64,000 bases of DNA from Salvator merianae. Its lineage: Eukaryota; Chordata; Lepidosauria; Squamata; Teiidae. Numbering within the stretch: the first letter of the stretch is position 1; each line of letters begins with the position of its first letter. The notes beneath the pieces are model-generated. The model did no database searches. It had not been told where the DNA came from and saw only the letters and a list, made by a program, of their open reading frames with translations. The translations under genes were made by a program, and so were the position numbers. Where the stretch lies: NCBI GenBank assembly GCA_003586115.2, contig QVOM02000112.1, positions 49,324,143 through 49,388,142 on the forward strand, in the 5' to 3' direction. This document shows, piece by piece, positions 12,461 to 25,765 of the stretch.

Positions 12461-12932
12461 CTTTAATTTAGATTAAGTTAAGTAGCTTGAAAAGTCTTAA
12501 GCAATTAAAACTTTCCTGGTATATTTGATATATTTTGCTGGCAGACTCAAATCTCTTGCACTGTAAGGATGTTGCTGAATTCTGTGAAAGTGCTGTGAAA
12601 GCTTGAAGCCAGCTTATACAGTCTAGGTCAAATATATTGGGATCTTGAATTAGTGTTTGGCTATTACAGTATTGTTTTATTTTTGGCATTTACCAGTTTA
12701 TTTGTGTTCTGGTCAAGGACTGTAACAAATAAATATGATTTGAATTACAACCCACCTTTTAGTAAGAAATGAATTTTAAAATGGGCTGTTTGCGCTATGC
12801 TCCTTTGATCTAGGAAAATGTCAGGCAAAATGTCTGGTAATACCATGGATGGGCATTTTGCCTTTCCAAATAGAGAAAAACTTGTAGAAGTGAATCTTTC
12901 CTGCCTCTTATCTTTCTAGCCTGGATATACTA

Positions 12933-13077
12933 TATTTCCCACTATATAAGGTGCATTGATGTATAAGGCACCCCTATAATTTGGCAAGAAATATTGAAGA
13001 ATAATAAAAAAAATAGGATGTAGATGATTTTTAGGAGGATGTTTTGCAAAAAATTGAGTCTTTTATGGTGGGAAATA
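12933..13077. mobile_element. Short MITE with terminal inverted repeats
   Basis: The 145-bp segment begins TATTTCCCACTATATAAGG and ends with the inverted form (CTTTTATGGTGGGAAATA). The interior is A-rich with no coding content. The termini resemble the 'ATTTTTCGC(A/T)CCATAAGACGCAC' type MITEs of vertebrates. No convincing target duplication was found, so the superfamily is left open. Confidence 0.45.
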
Positions 13078-16000
13078 ATATGTTGAAAATAGTGTGGCTT
13101 ATGTTATGTTGAAGGCTTAGAACTGAATCAAATTTCAGGTCATATGTTCATTCAGTCTTTGTGCAATAAATTACTAGTTCTGAAACATATAGTGTTTGCT
13201 GTTTCATCTTCACTTTCTTTTAAAAGAAATAGCTTAAATGATCATACAGATGAAAATTAAGTCTTACCTAGAATGTAGTGATTTGTGTACTGTTTTTAGT
13301 CTTTTTCTTCCTAAACAGGTTGAAGGGGGATATAGGGACTAGCAAAATATCTTTTTAAAGTTTTTTTTTTTAAGAGGAACTGAATGAGAACCAACCGTGG
13401 AATGTTGATTGAGTGCTGTGGGGGAAAGTGGAACGCCATGATATGGTTAGAGTAGAATGAAATATCCTTTTTGGATTTGTTGGCTGGAACACTGACCATG
13501 AGTATACCTCACTGTGACACTTTATTCTTTATATTTCTGTCCCATTCTTCATTGAAACATTCTTCATTATGTTTAGTTTCAGGCCCTGCTTATGTTGTAG
13601 CTGTATATTTTTTCCCTCATATTATAGAAATTTTAAAATTAATACTGAATTAATTCTAGTAATGAGAATTTGTGTCACTAATAATTTGTATAATGAGTTT
13701 ATATGCATGATTAGAGCTGCAGCCATTTTTGTAGGGTGCAATATATAGGACAGTGTAGAAATTCTTGTCTGACTTGAGTGTAAACATCTGTTTGATCTTT
13801 TTAAATGTGGGACACATTATTTGTAGGATTTTATTTTAGTTGAAATTTTGGAAGTAATCATTGGGTTAGCACATGGGTGTTAATGTATAAATGATATTTC
13901 TGTGAAGAGATATATCTATTGAAGGGCAGATAAAAACAAATTACAATGTTGTGCTCCCCGAACATTGATTTAGTAAGACAATTGTCCTTTGCATAACAAG
14001 GTTTTGCTCTTACACAATCAATTGAATGTGAATCCCTTTCATAAGACAGTTTGTAAAGCACAGTTTTGTTCTTAGATTTCCATTGCTTAATGCAGTGCCT
14101 AAAATATGAAAAAAATGTAAGGAGGTTTCTGCAGCCCCACTGACTTAAACTGATAGGCTGGGTCCCTTTCCTCTCATTCATTTAAAGTTTGATAAAATAG
14201 TTTTCCACAGTTTCCCTAACCTCTGGTTTTCCGTAGGCAGTATCGTTTATATACACTTTTGCACTACCTCAGTGTTTTCACAAGGGATGACTTTGTGTCT
14301 GGTAATAGTGAAAGGTAGAAAGGTACAAGGAGTGAACTCTCAGTACCAGATTTTTATTTATAATAAAAATAGTTATCATGTTTTATACTTCATGGGCATT
14401 TTGTAAGCTGCTATTTTAATTCTTATTTTTGTTGTTAAATCTTTAGATATGGTAAAACCTTTTTGTATACTTCTCTCCCCCCTGTAATTAAAAAGGATGA
14501 TGTACCATGGAAATGATTGCATTAGAGAAATAAAATGAGTATCTTTGAATTCAATTGATTATTTGTTTGTGTTACTTGTATATCATATGAGAAACAGTCT
14601 CTGGCATCATGCTCACAGCCTGATAAAGTGCCACGTACATGGTGGGATCTGGTGACCCCAATGGTGGGCTGCGAGGCACGGTCTGCCCGCACCTAAAGAC
14701 TTGTCCTCACAAGGCTTGAAGCTACATAACAGGTACGGTGGGCCTGCTGCCTTCATCACTGCAGTTCATTCTGAGTTGTTTGCTAGGGTTTACTGTCTGT
14801 GGCCTGGTTGGGAGGAATGACATGTGGTTGCCTCACCCTAGGGGCCCTTACAAAGATGGCCTTTTGATGACTCTCTGGATGCAGACTCTTGAGAGGCTTA
14901 CCCAGAAACTTTTGATTGCACGAGAGAACATCATTTTTTTTCCTCTCCCCAAATATTTCTATAGTGCTGTTTTTGGCATTCTTGCAGTCTTTTGTGTTTG
15001 CTTGCAGGGATAAACATGTAATATTAATTACAGGAACAATTGTTTATACGGTTAGCCCACATAGTGATGACAAACTTAAAAGTTAAATTCATATAAGCTA
15101 GATAGATTTTTCCTTCTCTGCCGATGTTATACAAATGGCTTTTCTATCTGATCTCCTTGGGCAGATTTTTGCAGAGATGTAACTCTAGACCACTCACTAC
15201 TTTATCTTGTCCCTGTAAACACAATGGCATGGGCCAAAGTGGCGTTTGATTTTTACAAAAAATGAATTAGACGTTCAACATCTAGGCTTGGGTCTTTAAA
15301 ACGTTTGAGTGTTTCGTATTCTGTATTAAGAACTACTGATTTCTTTGTCTTCATTTATAGGTATTTCAGTCAACAGATTTATTAGTATATTTCCTTTTCA
15401 AAGTGTCTTATATCTCTAACCCTATTTAAATTAAAACTGGAATTAATATCCTCCCTTTGCTTTCATGGGTCTGTTTTGCTCTGTGAAAATGTTTGTAAAT
15501 AGGATATTTTGAGATACTAAGCTGAAGTCTTTTTTTCATAATGTTTTTATTTGTCACTTAAGAAATCTAGATTAGGCTTTCATCATGAAATGTGAGCCAG
15601 CTGCTTGCTGCAGGTCAGTACCCCTTAAAATCTACTCACAGCTCACTTTATCATACAGTAATCCCTTGAATTACTGCAAGGTTTGCATATTCACATGAGA
15701 GTGTTTGTGATCCTTCCTTGCAATCTAAGGTGGGAAAAGGTGGCAGAATTGAATATTTGAGTTTACTACTGCCATACAGTTTATTTTCGGTCTCAAAAGT
15801 ACTCTGTGTGTCTGTGGCTTCTTAGATTCTTGCAAATTTTGAAATTCATCAAAAATTGTGGACTCTAACCTTTGCAAAAATCTAGGGATGTACGGGCACT
15901 GCTACATATCTTTGTGTTACTCTGCTATAATGTAGTATAATTCCACAGCTTTTCCAGGCAGGCATTTAGCCAACAGATAAATACTTTGGAAAAAAATTTT

Positions 16001-17974
16001 TGTTGAAATACTTCGGTTTAAATAGGGTTTATTTTCATTGTATTTCTTTGTATCTATTTGGGCTATGAATCAAACTCCAAAGATGCTTTTAAGGTTGTGG
16101 AAAAATCGTAAAGCCATGCAATTTTATTTCTCTTTAAAGTGGTAAAATGGATAATACTGTAATGCTGTACTGAATGCTACCTTTAGGTAGTTGTTACTAA
16201 ATTTATTTATTTTCTGTTAAATACTGGGCTACTTCTCCTACTTTTTCTAATACTGTGTTTTGTCTTCCTCTCCTGCAAACAGTGAAACCAGAACTTCTAA
16301 TACAGAAGCTAAGTTTTATACTTATACTACATGGAGTTTTGTGTGATTGTCACCTATCTAATGGTCTCCTATTATGGAATGTTACAGTGCTCATTTAGCA
16401 ATCCATCCATCAGGCACTGAACACTGCATTCTTTTTAGATTTTTGCACAATCTAATCAAAAGTGGCCTTTTAGGTAGCAGCTTGATCAGTATACGCTTAC
16501 CCAGATTAAGTGGCATTGAACTTGGTCTTTCTTTTGAGAAAACATGCAACTTCATTGATTTTTTTCTTCTACAGAAAAAAATAACAAACATAGGATTGTA
16601 TTAAAGGTGTTTTTAAAGTACAGTCAGACCTCCACTTGTTCAGTTTCTACTAGTGCATTTTCGCTATTGCGCATCTGAAGAATTGTGGTCTCCCTCAGTT
16701 TACATGCCCTCCCTCAGTTGCTTCGGTATTGCAGTTTAGTCCTTGATCTCCCTGACAATATGGGCTGGAATGACCTGTTATCCCTTGATTTTGAGTTTGA
16801 GACTAGGGGAGCAATTTGGGGGGGGACGGTGGTCCAGAGGCAATGTGCTTGGTAGAAAAAGTGCAGGAGGTAAAGGCAATGGAAGAAGGGAGCAAACTTA
16901 CCAGATAAATTTATGCAATTGAACTGCTGTCTAGGTCAGACTGGGGACTCTGCAGAGGGCACCTCATCCAGTGCCTGCTCTCACCCCACCCCCACCCCCC
17001 TGCTGACCAGAAATAGGCTGGGAAGCATCCTCTGGATGGCACCTTTCTTTGCTTACAAATGCACTTAAATATTCTATCTAACATTTACATTGCATGTGCA
17101 GATGACAAACATTGATGTATGACAAACACTGGCTTTTGTGTATGCAGCAAATAGTGAAGGAGATTGTGCAGAAGTCACATTTCTGCATCCCCTTGGACCT
17201 TCATCACCTTTATACTAACCATATAATGATAACTGCCAGGTTCAATTTGCTTATATCCTATGTAAAGTGGATTTATTGTCAGAGATAGGAAGCATATAGC
17301 AGTTGTCTGAGAAATCATCTAAAGAATTTGTATCTAAGTACAGAATATTTAAATTGTAAAAATGCATTATAAATATGGTTTGTTCACTTCAGAAGGGTGT
17401 GATGTATATTGCATAAGAAATGCCATAAATCTTTTGAACTTTCACATCTCATTTTGTATAAGCACTTTAGTAGATATGCTGAGTAAAATATTATATTACA
17501 AATGCGTAAAATTGATAGGCAGTAAAAAGTTTGTTTTCATTACTAGAATTATATAGTGCAGTTTTCATTATGTATGAATGTTTGATAGTATTTTCCCTGA
17601 TCAGATTTGGCTGGGTGCAAATACAAATGTTTAGGTGATTGTAAGAAAAATGTAGGTGATACTCAAAATTGATCTCTTTGTCTTTTTTTCTTTTTTTTTT
17701 TTTAAAATCAACTCATGTACTTTTCTATGGATTTTCACTTTTAGGCCATATGAAAATTATTTATGGACAAAATGCAATTATTTCCTAACATAATTTTAAA
17801 AATAACTGAAAAGTTATAAAATTCAAAGAAAACACAGCATGAATACTTATTTCTGTTGGCTGGTGACTGTTACAAAACTTTCCCTTTATTTGTTGAATAG
17901 ATTGCATAAAAGTGTGCAGTCTTTTTAGAGCTCTGTATTTATCACAAATGTGCCAGGTTTGAAGCAGATCTGAG

Positions 17975-18365
17975 ATGTTGGATTATGTGGCCAATATGAT
18001 TGAATGTGGTTTGAAGCAGAAAGGTCAGGCACATAATTTGATGGTACTGCTAGATTACTCCTTATTACTAAAGACCAAAGGAATGGTGGCCAAGAGTGCC
18101 TACTTCCACATCTGGCTGGGTTGTTGGCTTTGGTCCTTCCTGCATAGAGACAGCCTGGCTGTAACAATCCATGCTTTAGTAACTTCTACATGTAGCTACT
18201 GTGATGTGCTCTACATGGGGCTAACTTTGAAGACAGTCTGGAGGCTGGAACTAGTATGGAATGCAGCAAGTAGAAGGCTGACTCGTGTTTCTGGTCAGAT
18301 ACATGTCATTCTGGTCTTGAAACATCTGCACTGATTTCCTGTTCACTGTTCTGCCCAGTTGACAG
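17975..18365 (+). mobile_element. L2-type LINE fragment (RT C-terminal region)
   Basis: The + frame reads through H-R-D-S-L-A-V-T-I-H-A-L-V-T-S, then L-E-L-V-W-N-A-A-S-R-R-L-T and H-V-I-L-V-L-K-H-L-H. This is the same L2 block as at 6870 but more degraded. The matching 3' end appears again at 18880-19050, after an inserted repeat. The two pieces probably come from one L2 insertion. Confidence 0.6.
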
Positions 18366-18379
18366 GATTGACATTAATG

Positions 18380-18850
18380 TATCAACATATGAACACAAGA
18401 GGAGTCCTGCTAATTCTGGCCACAATCCATCTAGTTTGGCATCCAGTCTTACATAGTGGCTCACCAATTGCTTCTCATCATTGTCAAGCAGAAGACAAAG
18501 GCACAACCTACACTCGCTCTCAACCCCCTGCCTGTCTCTCCATCCTGGAGGCAGTACCTTAGCATCTGTTCTAGTAGCCATTGATACACCTGTCCTCCGT
18601 GAATTTGGTGTAACCCTTTCTTAAAGCTACCCAGGCTGGTTGCTGTCACTACCTCTTCTGGTAGTAAATTCCATTGATCAATGGCTCTGGGTGAAAAAAT
18701 ATTTCTCCTTGTCAGTCCTAACTCTCCAGCCCCTCAGCTTCATAGAGTGCCCCCTTGTTCCAATGTTGTGTGATTGAGAAAATATTTTTTTTCTGTATCC
18801 ACTTTCTGTATCAAAGCCCTAAATAATGTGAATTCCAGATATTGGGAGAG
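18380..18850 (-). repeat. CR1/L3-like LINE 3' tail, antisense, nested in an L2
   Basis: It starts ATATGAACACAAGAGGAGTCC and runs through 'CCATCTAGTTTGGCATCCAG', 'CTAGTAGCCATTGATAC', 'CTGTCCTCCGTGAATTTG' and 'GTAAATTCCATTGATCAATG'. This is the reverse complement of a very common squamate CR1-type 3' end ('...GATCCAGCAGGGCTCTTCTTATG'). It interrupts the L2 pieces at 17975-18365 and 18880-19050, so it inserted later than the L2. Confidence 0.6.
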
Positions 18851-18879
18851 ACACTGCCTCCTGTTTTGGACTGTCTGAT

Positions 18880-19050
18880 TGTTAAGCACAGTGGTTACAG
18901 TTCTGTCACCCTCAGGTGCTCAAGAGGTGGCAGAATATGAGTGGGCCTTCTCAGTGATGGACCCGAGGCTGTGGAATTTTATTTTAAACCGCTTCAAAAA
19001 TTTGTTGTGAAGCAGTGGTATATAAACATTTTGAATAAATAAATAAAGGG
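18880..19050 (+). mobile_element. L2 LINE 3' end
   Basis: It contains the L2-like coding tail G-A-C-C-C-G-A-G-G-C-T-G-T-G-G-A-A (from the 'GPRLWN' motif), then 'AAACCGCTTCAAAAATT...GCAGTGGTATATAAACATTTTG' and an (AATA)n tail. It is probably the continuation of the L2 at 17975-18365. Confidence 0.6.
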
Positions 19051-19518
19051 AATATGATCAGTATATGCATGAGGTAGATGATTTCACAAGAAATACATTG
19101 TCTACAGAAACAATAAAAATACTATATATAAGAAAAGGTTTTCGAGAGAATTAAAAAATTAGAAGTAGACATGCTAAGGAACAATGTGACAGATCTTCCA
19201 GTTGCATTTAGCATTGCAGCTGTAATCCTTAGAGGGAACTGGTGTGGTATATTCTGTTTCTGTTATTGTGTGTCCCTGCCTCACTCACAGAATAGAGATG
19301 TGTTACAAAAGCGACAGAAGCAGAGACTGGGTTGGCAGAGCCTACTGTACTAGTATGTGTTGTGCTGCTTTGTTCTGATTGTTTCTGGTCCAGCTTTGTC
19401 TCTGATTAAAGGTAAAAGACAGGAAACAGTTGAGACAATGTGTTTTATTCTCTCCTGCCTGGCAAAACTGAGTACTGTGAGTGTTGCATTGTATAGACTT
19501 TCTTGGTGTGAGACTGTA

Positions 19519-19540
19519 TTTTTTTTTTTTTTTTTTTTTT
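19519..19540. repeat. Poly(T) tract
   Basis: A run of about 22 T with no interruption. It may be the poly(A) end of a minus-strand retroposed sequence, but no recognisable body is attached. Confidence 0.85.
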
Positions 19541-19987
19541 GCCATTTTTTCATCTTGGGTTATAACTATAATGCTGGGTAGCAAAAGTGACAAAATGTAT
19601 TAATATTCTTCTATAAGTTTCATTTCTAATTATATACAGTAAAATGAGTTCAGTATTTATTCTATACTTTGTAAAAGCCTGAATATTTGCTTGTAGAGGG
19701 AGCAAGTGAAATTTGACAAGATAGAATTTGAATGTGTTAGTCATAAAATTCTAAAGTATATGCACGGAATTTTTCTGGCATTTTACCAAAAGCTGCATAC
19801 CGTAAGGATCAGTGGAGAATAAAACCCTTGCTGCACAAAGCAAATCTGGAACATGCTTGCTAAGCTGCTCCTTGAATTTAGAGGAACTATTGATCAGTTA
19901 GAAATCTAAGAAATGCCTGTGCTTTATTTTGTAGGGGTTTGGACCATTATTGCTATTGCTATAGTAGATTATATCTGTAGCTTAGTT

Positions 19988-20048
19988 TTAGGGCCTTTCT
20001 GCACTTGCTGGTGTTTCTCACTGGCAAAAGTAGTAAGTCCTGCAGTAG
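19988..20048. mobile_element. Partial Harbinger-like MITE end
   Basis: TTA followed by GGGCCTTTCTGCACTTGCTG repeats the left end of the MITE at 26097-26598. Similarity fades after about 55 bp and no matching right end was found. This is a truncated or decayed relative. Confidence 0.45.
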
Positions 20049-20334
20049 GTATTAAATGGGTCAGCTTAGCCTTGTTCCCGTCTTGTTTCAAGTGAGCTAT
20101 GGCAGATCAGCATGGAACCACGAGAAGGGCTGGTTAGTACTTAACGTAAATGTTTTTTCTCATGGTCTGGCATGCTGAAGGCCACCTTGCCTGCCCTGCA
20201 GCCTAAGGGGCAGGATCTCAAGGGGATGAGCTTGCAGCTCTGAGAAGGGTTGGTTCTATCTCTTTTTCTGTCTCTGATACCATCCTGCACCTTGGACTAG
20301 GCTTCATTAGAACTGGAGACTGAAAAGGGTGGGG

Positions 20335-20605
20335 CTTCCCCTTTTCAAGGCCCCTGTCTGCCGTGTAGAGGGGATGAGCACCCTCTACTGGCCTCTAGCT
20401 CCAGCCAACCTAGCTGCTTGAAAGCAAGTAATTGCAAGTAGATAAATAGGGAGCATCACATTGTGTGATGCGGAAGATAGACATATGTAAGCCTTCGGGC
20501 AAAAAATGACCTTGTAAGCCACTTCGAGTCAGCTTCGGCCGAGAAAAGCGGGGTATAAGAACCAAGTACTTCTTCTTGTTCTTCTTGTTCTTGTTCTTCT
20601 TCTTC
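20335..20605 (+). repeat. tRNA-derived SINE copy A (+)
   Basis: From GGCCCCTGTCTGCCGTGTAG through 'ACTGGCCTCTAGCTCCAGCC', 'GATAAATAGGGAGCATCAC' and 'AAAAGCGGGGTATAAGAACC' to a (TTC)n-type tail. It is highly similar to the inverted copy at 46555-46862, which keeps the tRNA-like head. Copy A appears to lack that head. Confidence 0.7.
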
Positions 20606-21329
20606 TATATGATCATTGCTATCCTCTCTTCCTGTGCAAAGATGGGCTGTGTTGCCCATAGTCCTAGTGGCCCTCAGTACATCGCACCATGAGAAAAACC
20701 ATTCATAATAAGTACCAACTGACCTTTTCAGCTGTTTTTGAAGAACAGCAAAGTGTTATGTACACAGAGCTGTGGTCTGAATGGTTAAAAGTAAGCATTT
20801 CTATTGAAGTACATGTACCAATTGAAAACCCTTTCTTTTATGAGCCCTAGACACAATCCTATACACTGAGCTGGCATCTAAGTGGGTGGAAACAAGAGTT
20901 TTCAGTTGCTTCACTGTACCATGTCTACCATACTGGATAATTTCATGTTTATGGTGTTAAGAAGATAAGATGAGACATTGGTAGTATGCTGCATTTTACC
21001 CAGCTGAACTTTTATGGCAAAGCAATTGGTGACTGTTGGAAGATATACCTCTGAGCACTTAAAATGCAACCCAGAGACTGCTTCACCCCTCTCCATTGGC
21101 CTGAAATATGAGAAGAGTATTTTTTTCTCATTTTTAAATTAATTTATAATTGAAAGGTGCAACCTGTATTTGGATGTGTCCTGTCTTCAGACCAGTGCAG
21201 TTTAGGATTGTCCTTAAAAAGAAGTTGGATGTTGTGCAGAGTTATGTCAGAGTTTTAAATGCAGGAGCCTCTGAGTTGCTGACTGCATGCTTTGGAGACA
21301 TTTCTTTCAAAAACCATGAACAGAAAAAA

Positions 21330-21910
21330 AGGTAGTGTGATCCAAAAAAAAGTGTGGACAACAGAAAACTGTGCAGAGCAACAAAGATGTGTGCATAAAA
21401 GCAGACCACTGATATGCATAGGAACACCACACCACAAAGCACTTTGCACTCACTTCAGGGGCCCAATCACTCAGTGACTAACCACAGCACAGATATCTAG
21501 TTCACACAGGAAAAAGAACACAAATGCAGAGAAAAGCAGTAACCACTAAAACACCCGTTCCAGTGATCCACTCTGCTCCACTCCCAATAGTACACACTCT
21601 GTTCTCAAAACTATGTAAAAGCAATGCAAGCACTCTAAACTCACTAAAATCCAGTCAAAACTCACCAAACACAAATCCACACCCAGAACTCTTTTAAATA
21701 AAAAGCTACACCAAGCATGAACAGAAAATGGAAAAATGGCTTATGGGCCAGGAAGAAGGTACCAACATGCTGCAGAATTGTCCTCTGGCAGCAAAATGAG
21801 CACTAGCAGGACAAAAAAAATGCCTAATATGAGGTATGGTTGCCATTAGTAAAATGCATAATAGTAAAAATGTGTTATGTGAAATTGTGTTATATGAAGT
21901 GTTTGTGTAT
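21330..21910. mobile_element. Degraded Tigger-type DNA element
   Basis: A CA-rich stretch (blocks such as 'ACACCACACCACAAAGC' and 'CACTAAAATCCAGTCAAAAC') is followed by 'AAAAAGCTACACCAAGCATG' and a 'GCAGCAAAATGAG' block. The same order occurs in the Tigger element at 42626-44280 and, inverted, at 55454-57002. No clear termini remain. Confidence 0.45.
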
Positions 21911-23184
21911 TGGAAGGAATTTAATGGGCTGCATATTTGTTTGCAGTTCAAATTATTGATGTTTACCTTTTAACTGTATTAATCGAAGTATCTGATGGAT
22001 CACTGCCTTGCATATCACCCATCTTTATGTTCACATTTGCTTAGAAGATCTGTCTCAGAGTTCCACCTATAGGAATTAATTTATGAAAGGAGAGAATGTA
22101 TTGGTTTTAAGGCCCTACCTTTGGAGCATATTCTAAAAAGAGATGCAACATTTACTGGCATTTTTATCTTTTTTGGTACTACGTTAAGATGTTTACCTAG
22201 GTTTTTAAAACTGAATGCCATATTCTCACTAGTTGAATAGTTTTAGGTTTGAATTCAATACTTTGTTAATGTTAGCAATATCAATTTCATTTGTTCATTT
22301 TGATGTTCAAAATATCAGTTCTATAGTGCATTCTCAGATGTTGTCACAGTGCATGAATGAATTATTGCAAGTGTTAGTGTTAGAAAATGAGGTAGGAAGG
22401 AAAACAGATGACTTGATTATACTGATTTGAGTGGATAATGCATAAGATTGTTTGGAAATGTCAGTTACATAGAATTTGTATTCATTTGTGTATATTCATT
22501 TGTGTATATTCTACTAGACACTGACTGAGACAGCCTTAAATTCTAGCCTGTAGATTCATGACACTGTTTCTAGTTCATAGGATATATGAGGCAGTTCAGC
22601 ACGTACTTATCTTGCGTACCTGTCTTGGAGCAGTCCTGAATCATCAGAATATGCTGGCATACTATATCTTATGATATTGTTCATTTTTAGGCTCAGATGC
22701 AGGCAACCAGTAATGCGAGTGAGGAAAATTTACTGGGAGAAAAAAGTTCGTTTTCCGTACGTGAATGTCTTCTGAAAAAGCAACATTGCACAGGTTTCTT
22801 AATAGTTGTGTTCTCATGATTATTGTTCCTAATATTTCTCTGTGTTCAGAAAGTATATATGTCATTGATTCATTAGTAGGTGGAGAAAAAAAGTCAAATT
22901 TCTGAATCATCAGTAATGATTCTGTTTGTACTTTTTATTGCTGTAATGCAACAAAGAACACAATTGACCCTTTTTCTGATTTTGAATTACAGAAAACATG
23001 GTATGGGGAGAGTGAGATGAAGCCAGGAGTTGCTTACCTTGGGTTTTTGGAGGTTGCTTCCACCTCTCTGTGGAACACTGGGGAAGTGATTTGTGTTGTG
23101 CCTCACCATTGGTTAGGGTTGTCCTTGGGATGCTAAGAGGTAGTAGGCAGGAAGACAAATTTTAGCATGCTCTGGGATCTCCTT

Positions 23185-23211
23185 TGTGTGTGTGTGTGTG
23201 TGTGTGTGTGT
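23185..23211. repeat. (TG)n microsatellite
   Basis: About 13 uninterrupted TG dinucleotides. Ordinary vertebrate microsatellite. Confidence 0.95.
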
Positions 23212-23359
23212 CTGAGAGGTGCATGTTGCAATTACAGGATACTTGTTTCAGATACTATTTGTGGGGCTATGTGGTAGATGCTTTCTAGTCTTTCGGGTTC
23301 GGAGCTGTATTTTACAAAGGACAATGGGCCATGGTGTTGGAGAGAGTGGTGCTACCCAG

Positions 23360-24060
23360 CTGCAGGCATGCGAGGAGGAAACTGATTTTCTAGATTCATT
23401 TCAGTCTGGTTTCAAGTGGGGTTGTGGCACCTAGACTGCCCTGGTGGCCCTGATGGGTGATATTTATCAGAAGAGGAACAGGCATAATGTGATCTTGTTG
23501 TTTTTCTTGATCCCTCAGCGGCTTTTGATATCATTGACAGTGGGGACTGGAACTTGGAGACACAGTGTTCTGTCGTAGTTTTCTTTCTGTCTCTGAGACA
23601 ACTCCTAAAGGTAGCAATGGGCAATTTTTATTGAACCCCTGTGCTCTTTAACATCTATATGAAAGCACTGGGAGAAATCATTAGGAGATTTGTTGTGAAA
23701 TGCCATCAGTATGCTGATGACAATCATCTGTATCTCCATTCCTTCTGAATCAGGGAAGGCAGTGGAGGTGCTTTATCATTGCCTGGAGCAGTAATGGGCT
23801 GGATGTGGAGCAACAAATTGAAATGGAATCCAGACAAGATGGAGGTACTGTCTGTCAATGGGTCTTGAGTCTAGGAACATAGAGGGCATCTGATTCAGGA
23901 TGGGGTTGTTTTTCCTCTGAAAGAAAGGGTGTGTGATCTGGAGGTGCTTCTAGATTCATTACTGTTGCTTGAGGTTCTTCTTACCCAGGTCTGTGGTGTT
24001 TAGTTTCTTCTGAATGTAGTTCTGTGGGGGGTACAGTCATATTTTAACTATTTTTAATTC
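23360..24060 (+). mobile_element. L2-type LINE fragment (central RT)
   Basis: Translations in shifting frames give the L2 series: an F-Q-S-G-F block near 23400, then F-N-I-Y-M-K-A-L-G-E-I-I-R-R-F and H-Q-Y-A-D-D-N at about 23645-23725, then a W-S-N-K-L-K-W-N-P-D-K-M-E-V block near 23810. The Y-A-D-D box is the catalytic motif of the reverse transcriptase. Frameshifts and stops show it is dead. Confidence 0.7.
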
Positions 24061-24529
24061 TGTTTTTATTGAAAGCTGTGACCAACCTGGGACCTTATGG
24101 TGAAGTGTGGGATGCATATCTAATGAAATGAAAAATATATAAATGTATTGTAACCATTCTCTGTGTTTTTGGTATCGTTGCATGTCTTTGTCACAGTGTG
24201 GGAAAGGATATATGCTATCTTGTGGAAGCATATTCATGACAGACTGCTCTAGATAGTTTGGCCCTGAGCACCCAAGGTGGTATTACAGCTTTAACAGTAT
24301 TTTCCCTCAGTTTTCTAGAATTTTTTTTCCTATGCTATGGTGAGCACAGATCCCTCACCGCCAAGGGGAATTTGATACTGACTTTAGGTGGCATTATACA
24401 TGAATAAGCAGTTAGTGATATTGCACTGTGACTGTATTTCTCAAGTATTTCACGTCAAAATTTTTAAAGTTATATTGAGGTAAATAGAACAGCATGAGTT
24501 GTTTTGTTTTTTAAAAAAGCTTCGCTTGT

Positions 24530-25765
24530 TAAATGAATGGAATTGGGTGAAATAGATTATCCAGACCAATTTCAGTCTGGCTTCAGATATGCCCATAGCA
24601 CTGAAACAACGTTGGTTGCCTTGACTAATGATGTTTTACAGGAGAGAGATGGGGGGAGTGCAACCGTATTGGTGTACCTGGATCTCTCAGCAGCCTTTGA
24701 TACTGTTGATCACAGTATTTAATTGGAGTGGTTACAGTGTTTGGGGTTTGATGGCACATTTGTTCAGTGATTCTGGACTTTATGGCATATTTCAAAATGG
24801 GAAAAATGGGAACTCACAACGTGGAGTTCTCAGAGATCAGTCTTGTTCCCCATGCTCTTTAATACTACATGAGACCATTGGGAGAAGTCATTAAAGTGAT
24901 GTGTCACTAGTACGCTGATGACACACAGTTATATATCTCAATTTCATTAGAGTTAGGTGAAGCTGTTCAGTAGGTTGAGACCGAATCCAGACAAGATGTA
25001 AGTATTATGTGTGCCTGGTTCTTGAACTGTACAGTAAGTTGATGTCCTTTGCTGGATGTTGTTGTTGTTCTCCCCTGGAAAAATAAGGTTTAGAGTTTGG
25101 GTGTACTATTGAATGTACATTTGTTACTTGAGGCTCAAGTGATTGCAGTGGCAAAAGGTGCTTGTGTCCAGCTTAGATTAATGAGGCACCTGAAGCCTTT
25201 CTTTGGTCTGGATTCTCTGGCTATGTAGTGATACATGTCTTGTGATCTCAAGATTAGATTACTTCAGTGCATTCTATATGAGGCTGCCTTTTAAGACGGC
25301 CCAGAGCTGAAGCTAGTATTAAATAATGCAGCTAGATTGCTAAGTGGGGTTCCTGGTCATGCCCATATTATTTCAGTTTTTATATATGCTGATTGCCAGC
25401 TCACAATTCAAAGTTTTGTTGAAGTCCTAGTGGTCCCATCATCTCATGAATTCCATGGAGCTAGTGCTTGAGTGAGAACCTTTTCAGTGATGTTCCCAGG
25501 GTAATCTTCCTCTAGGGGTACAGTGGACACATACTATAAGTTTTTTCTGACATCTCCTTAAAACATACTTATATAATTTGGCCACTGTAGGTTTGTGGGA
25601 TATTTCCCTTTGTTTTTCCCTTGCTTCAGCCCAGTTATTAGCATTTTGGTGTTTATATTTTTATGGCTTGGTATGTGTTTTATGACTGTTCATTTGCTCA
25701 TTTTTCTTGCTCCCCACTTTGAGATTTAGTTAATAAGGTGATATATAAATCTTAAGAAACATAAG
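24530..25765 (+). mobile_element. L2-type LINE fragment (RT and 3' end)
   Basis: The 24537-24722 frame carries D-Q-F-Q-S-G-F-R, then T-E-T-T-L-V-A-L and [13 protein letters not shown], the diagnostic L2 reverse transcriptase block. Downstream are a Y-A-D-D-T-Q-L-Y-I-S equivalent near 24910, an L-N-N-A-A-R-L-L equivalent near 25320, and an L2 3' end 'CCCCACTTTGAGATTTAG...GTGATATATAAATCTTA' at ~25715-25755. It is a long but frame-broken copy. Confidence 0.75.

Noticed and set aside
14610..15013. 91-codon hydrophobic open frame (M-G-L-L-P-S-S-L-Q-F)
   Set aside because: It looks membrane-like because of T-rich codons. No start context, splice sites or family match were seen, so it is treated as intron noise.
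15655..15720. Possible transposon end ACAGTAATCCCTTGAATTAC
   Set aside because: It resembles Tigger ends but has no recognisable partner or body.
16620..16760. Possible Tigger-like terminus CAGTCAGACCTCCACTTG
   Set aside because: It has a suggestive start, but no inverted partner or TA pair was found nearby.
19350..19593. Lys-rich frames (K-K-K-K-K) near 19530
   Set aside because: Translation of a poly(T)/poly(A) tract, not a protein.
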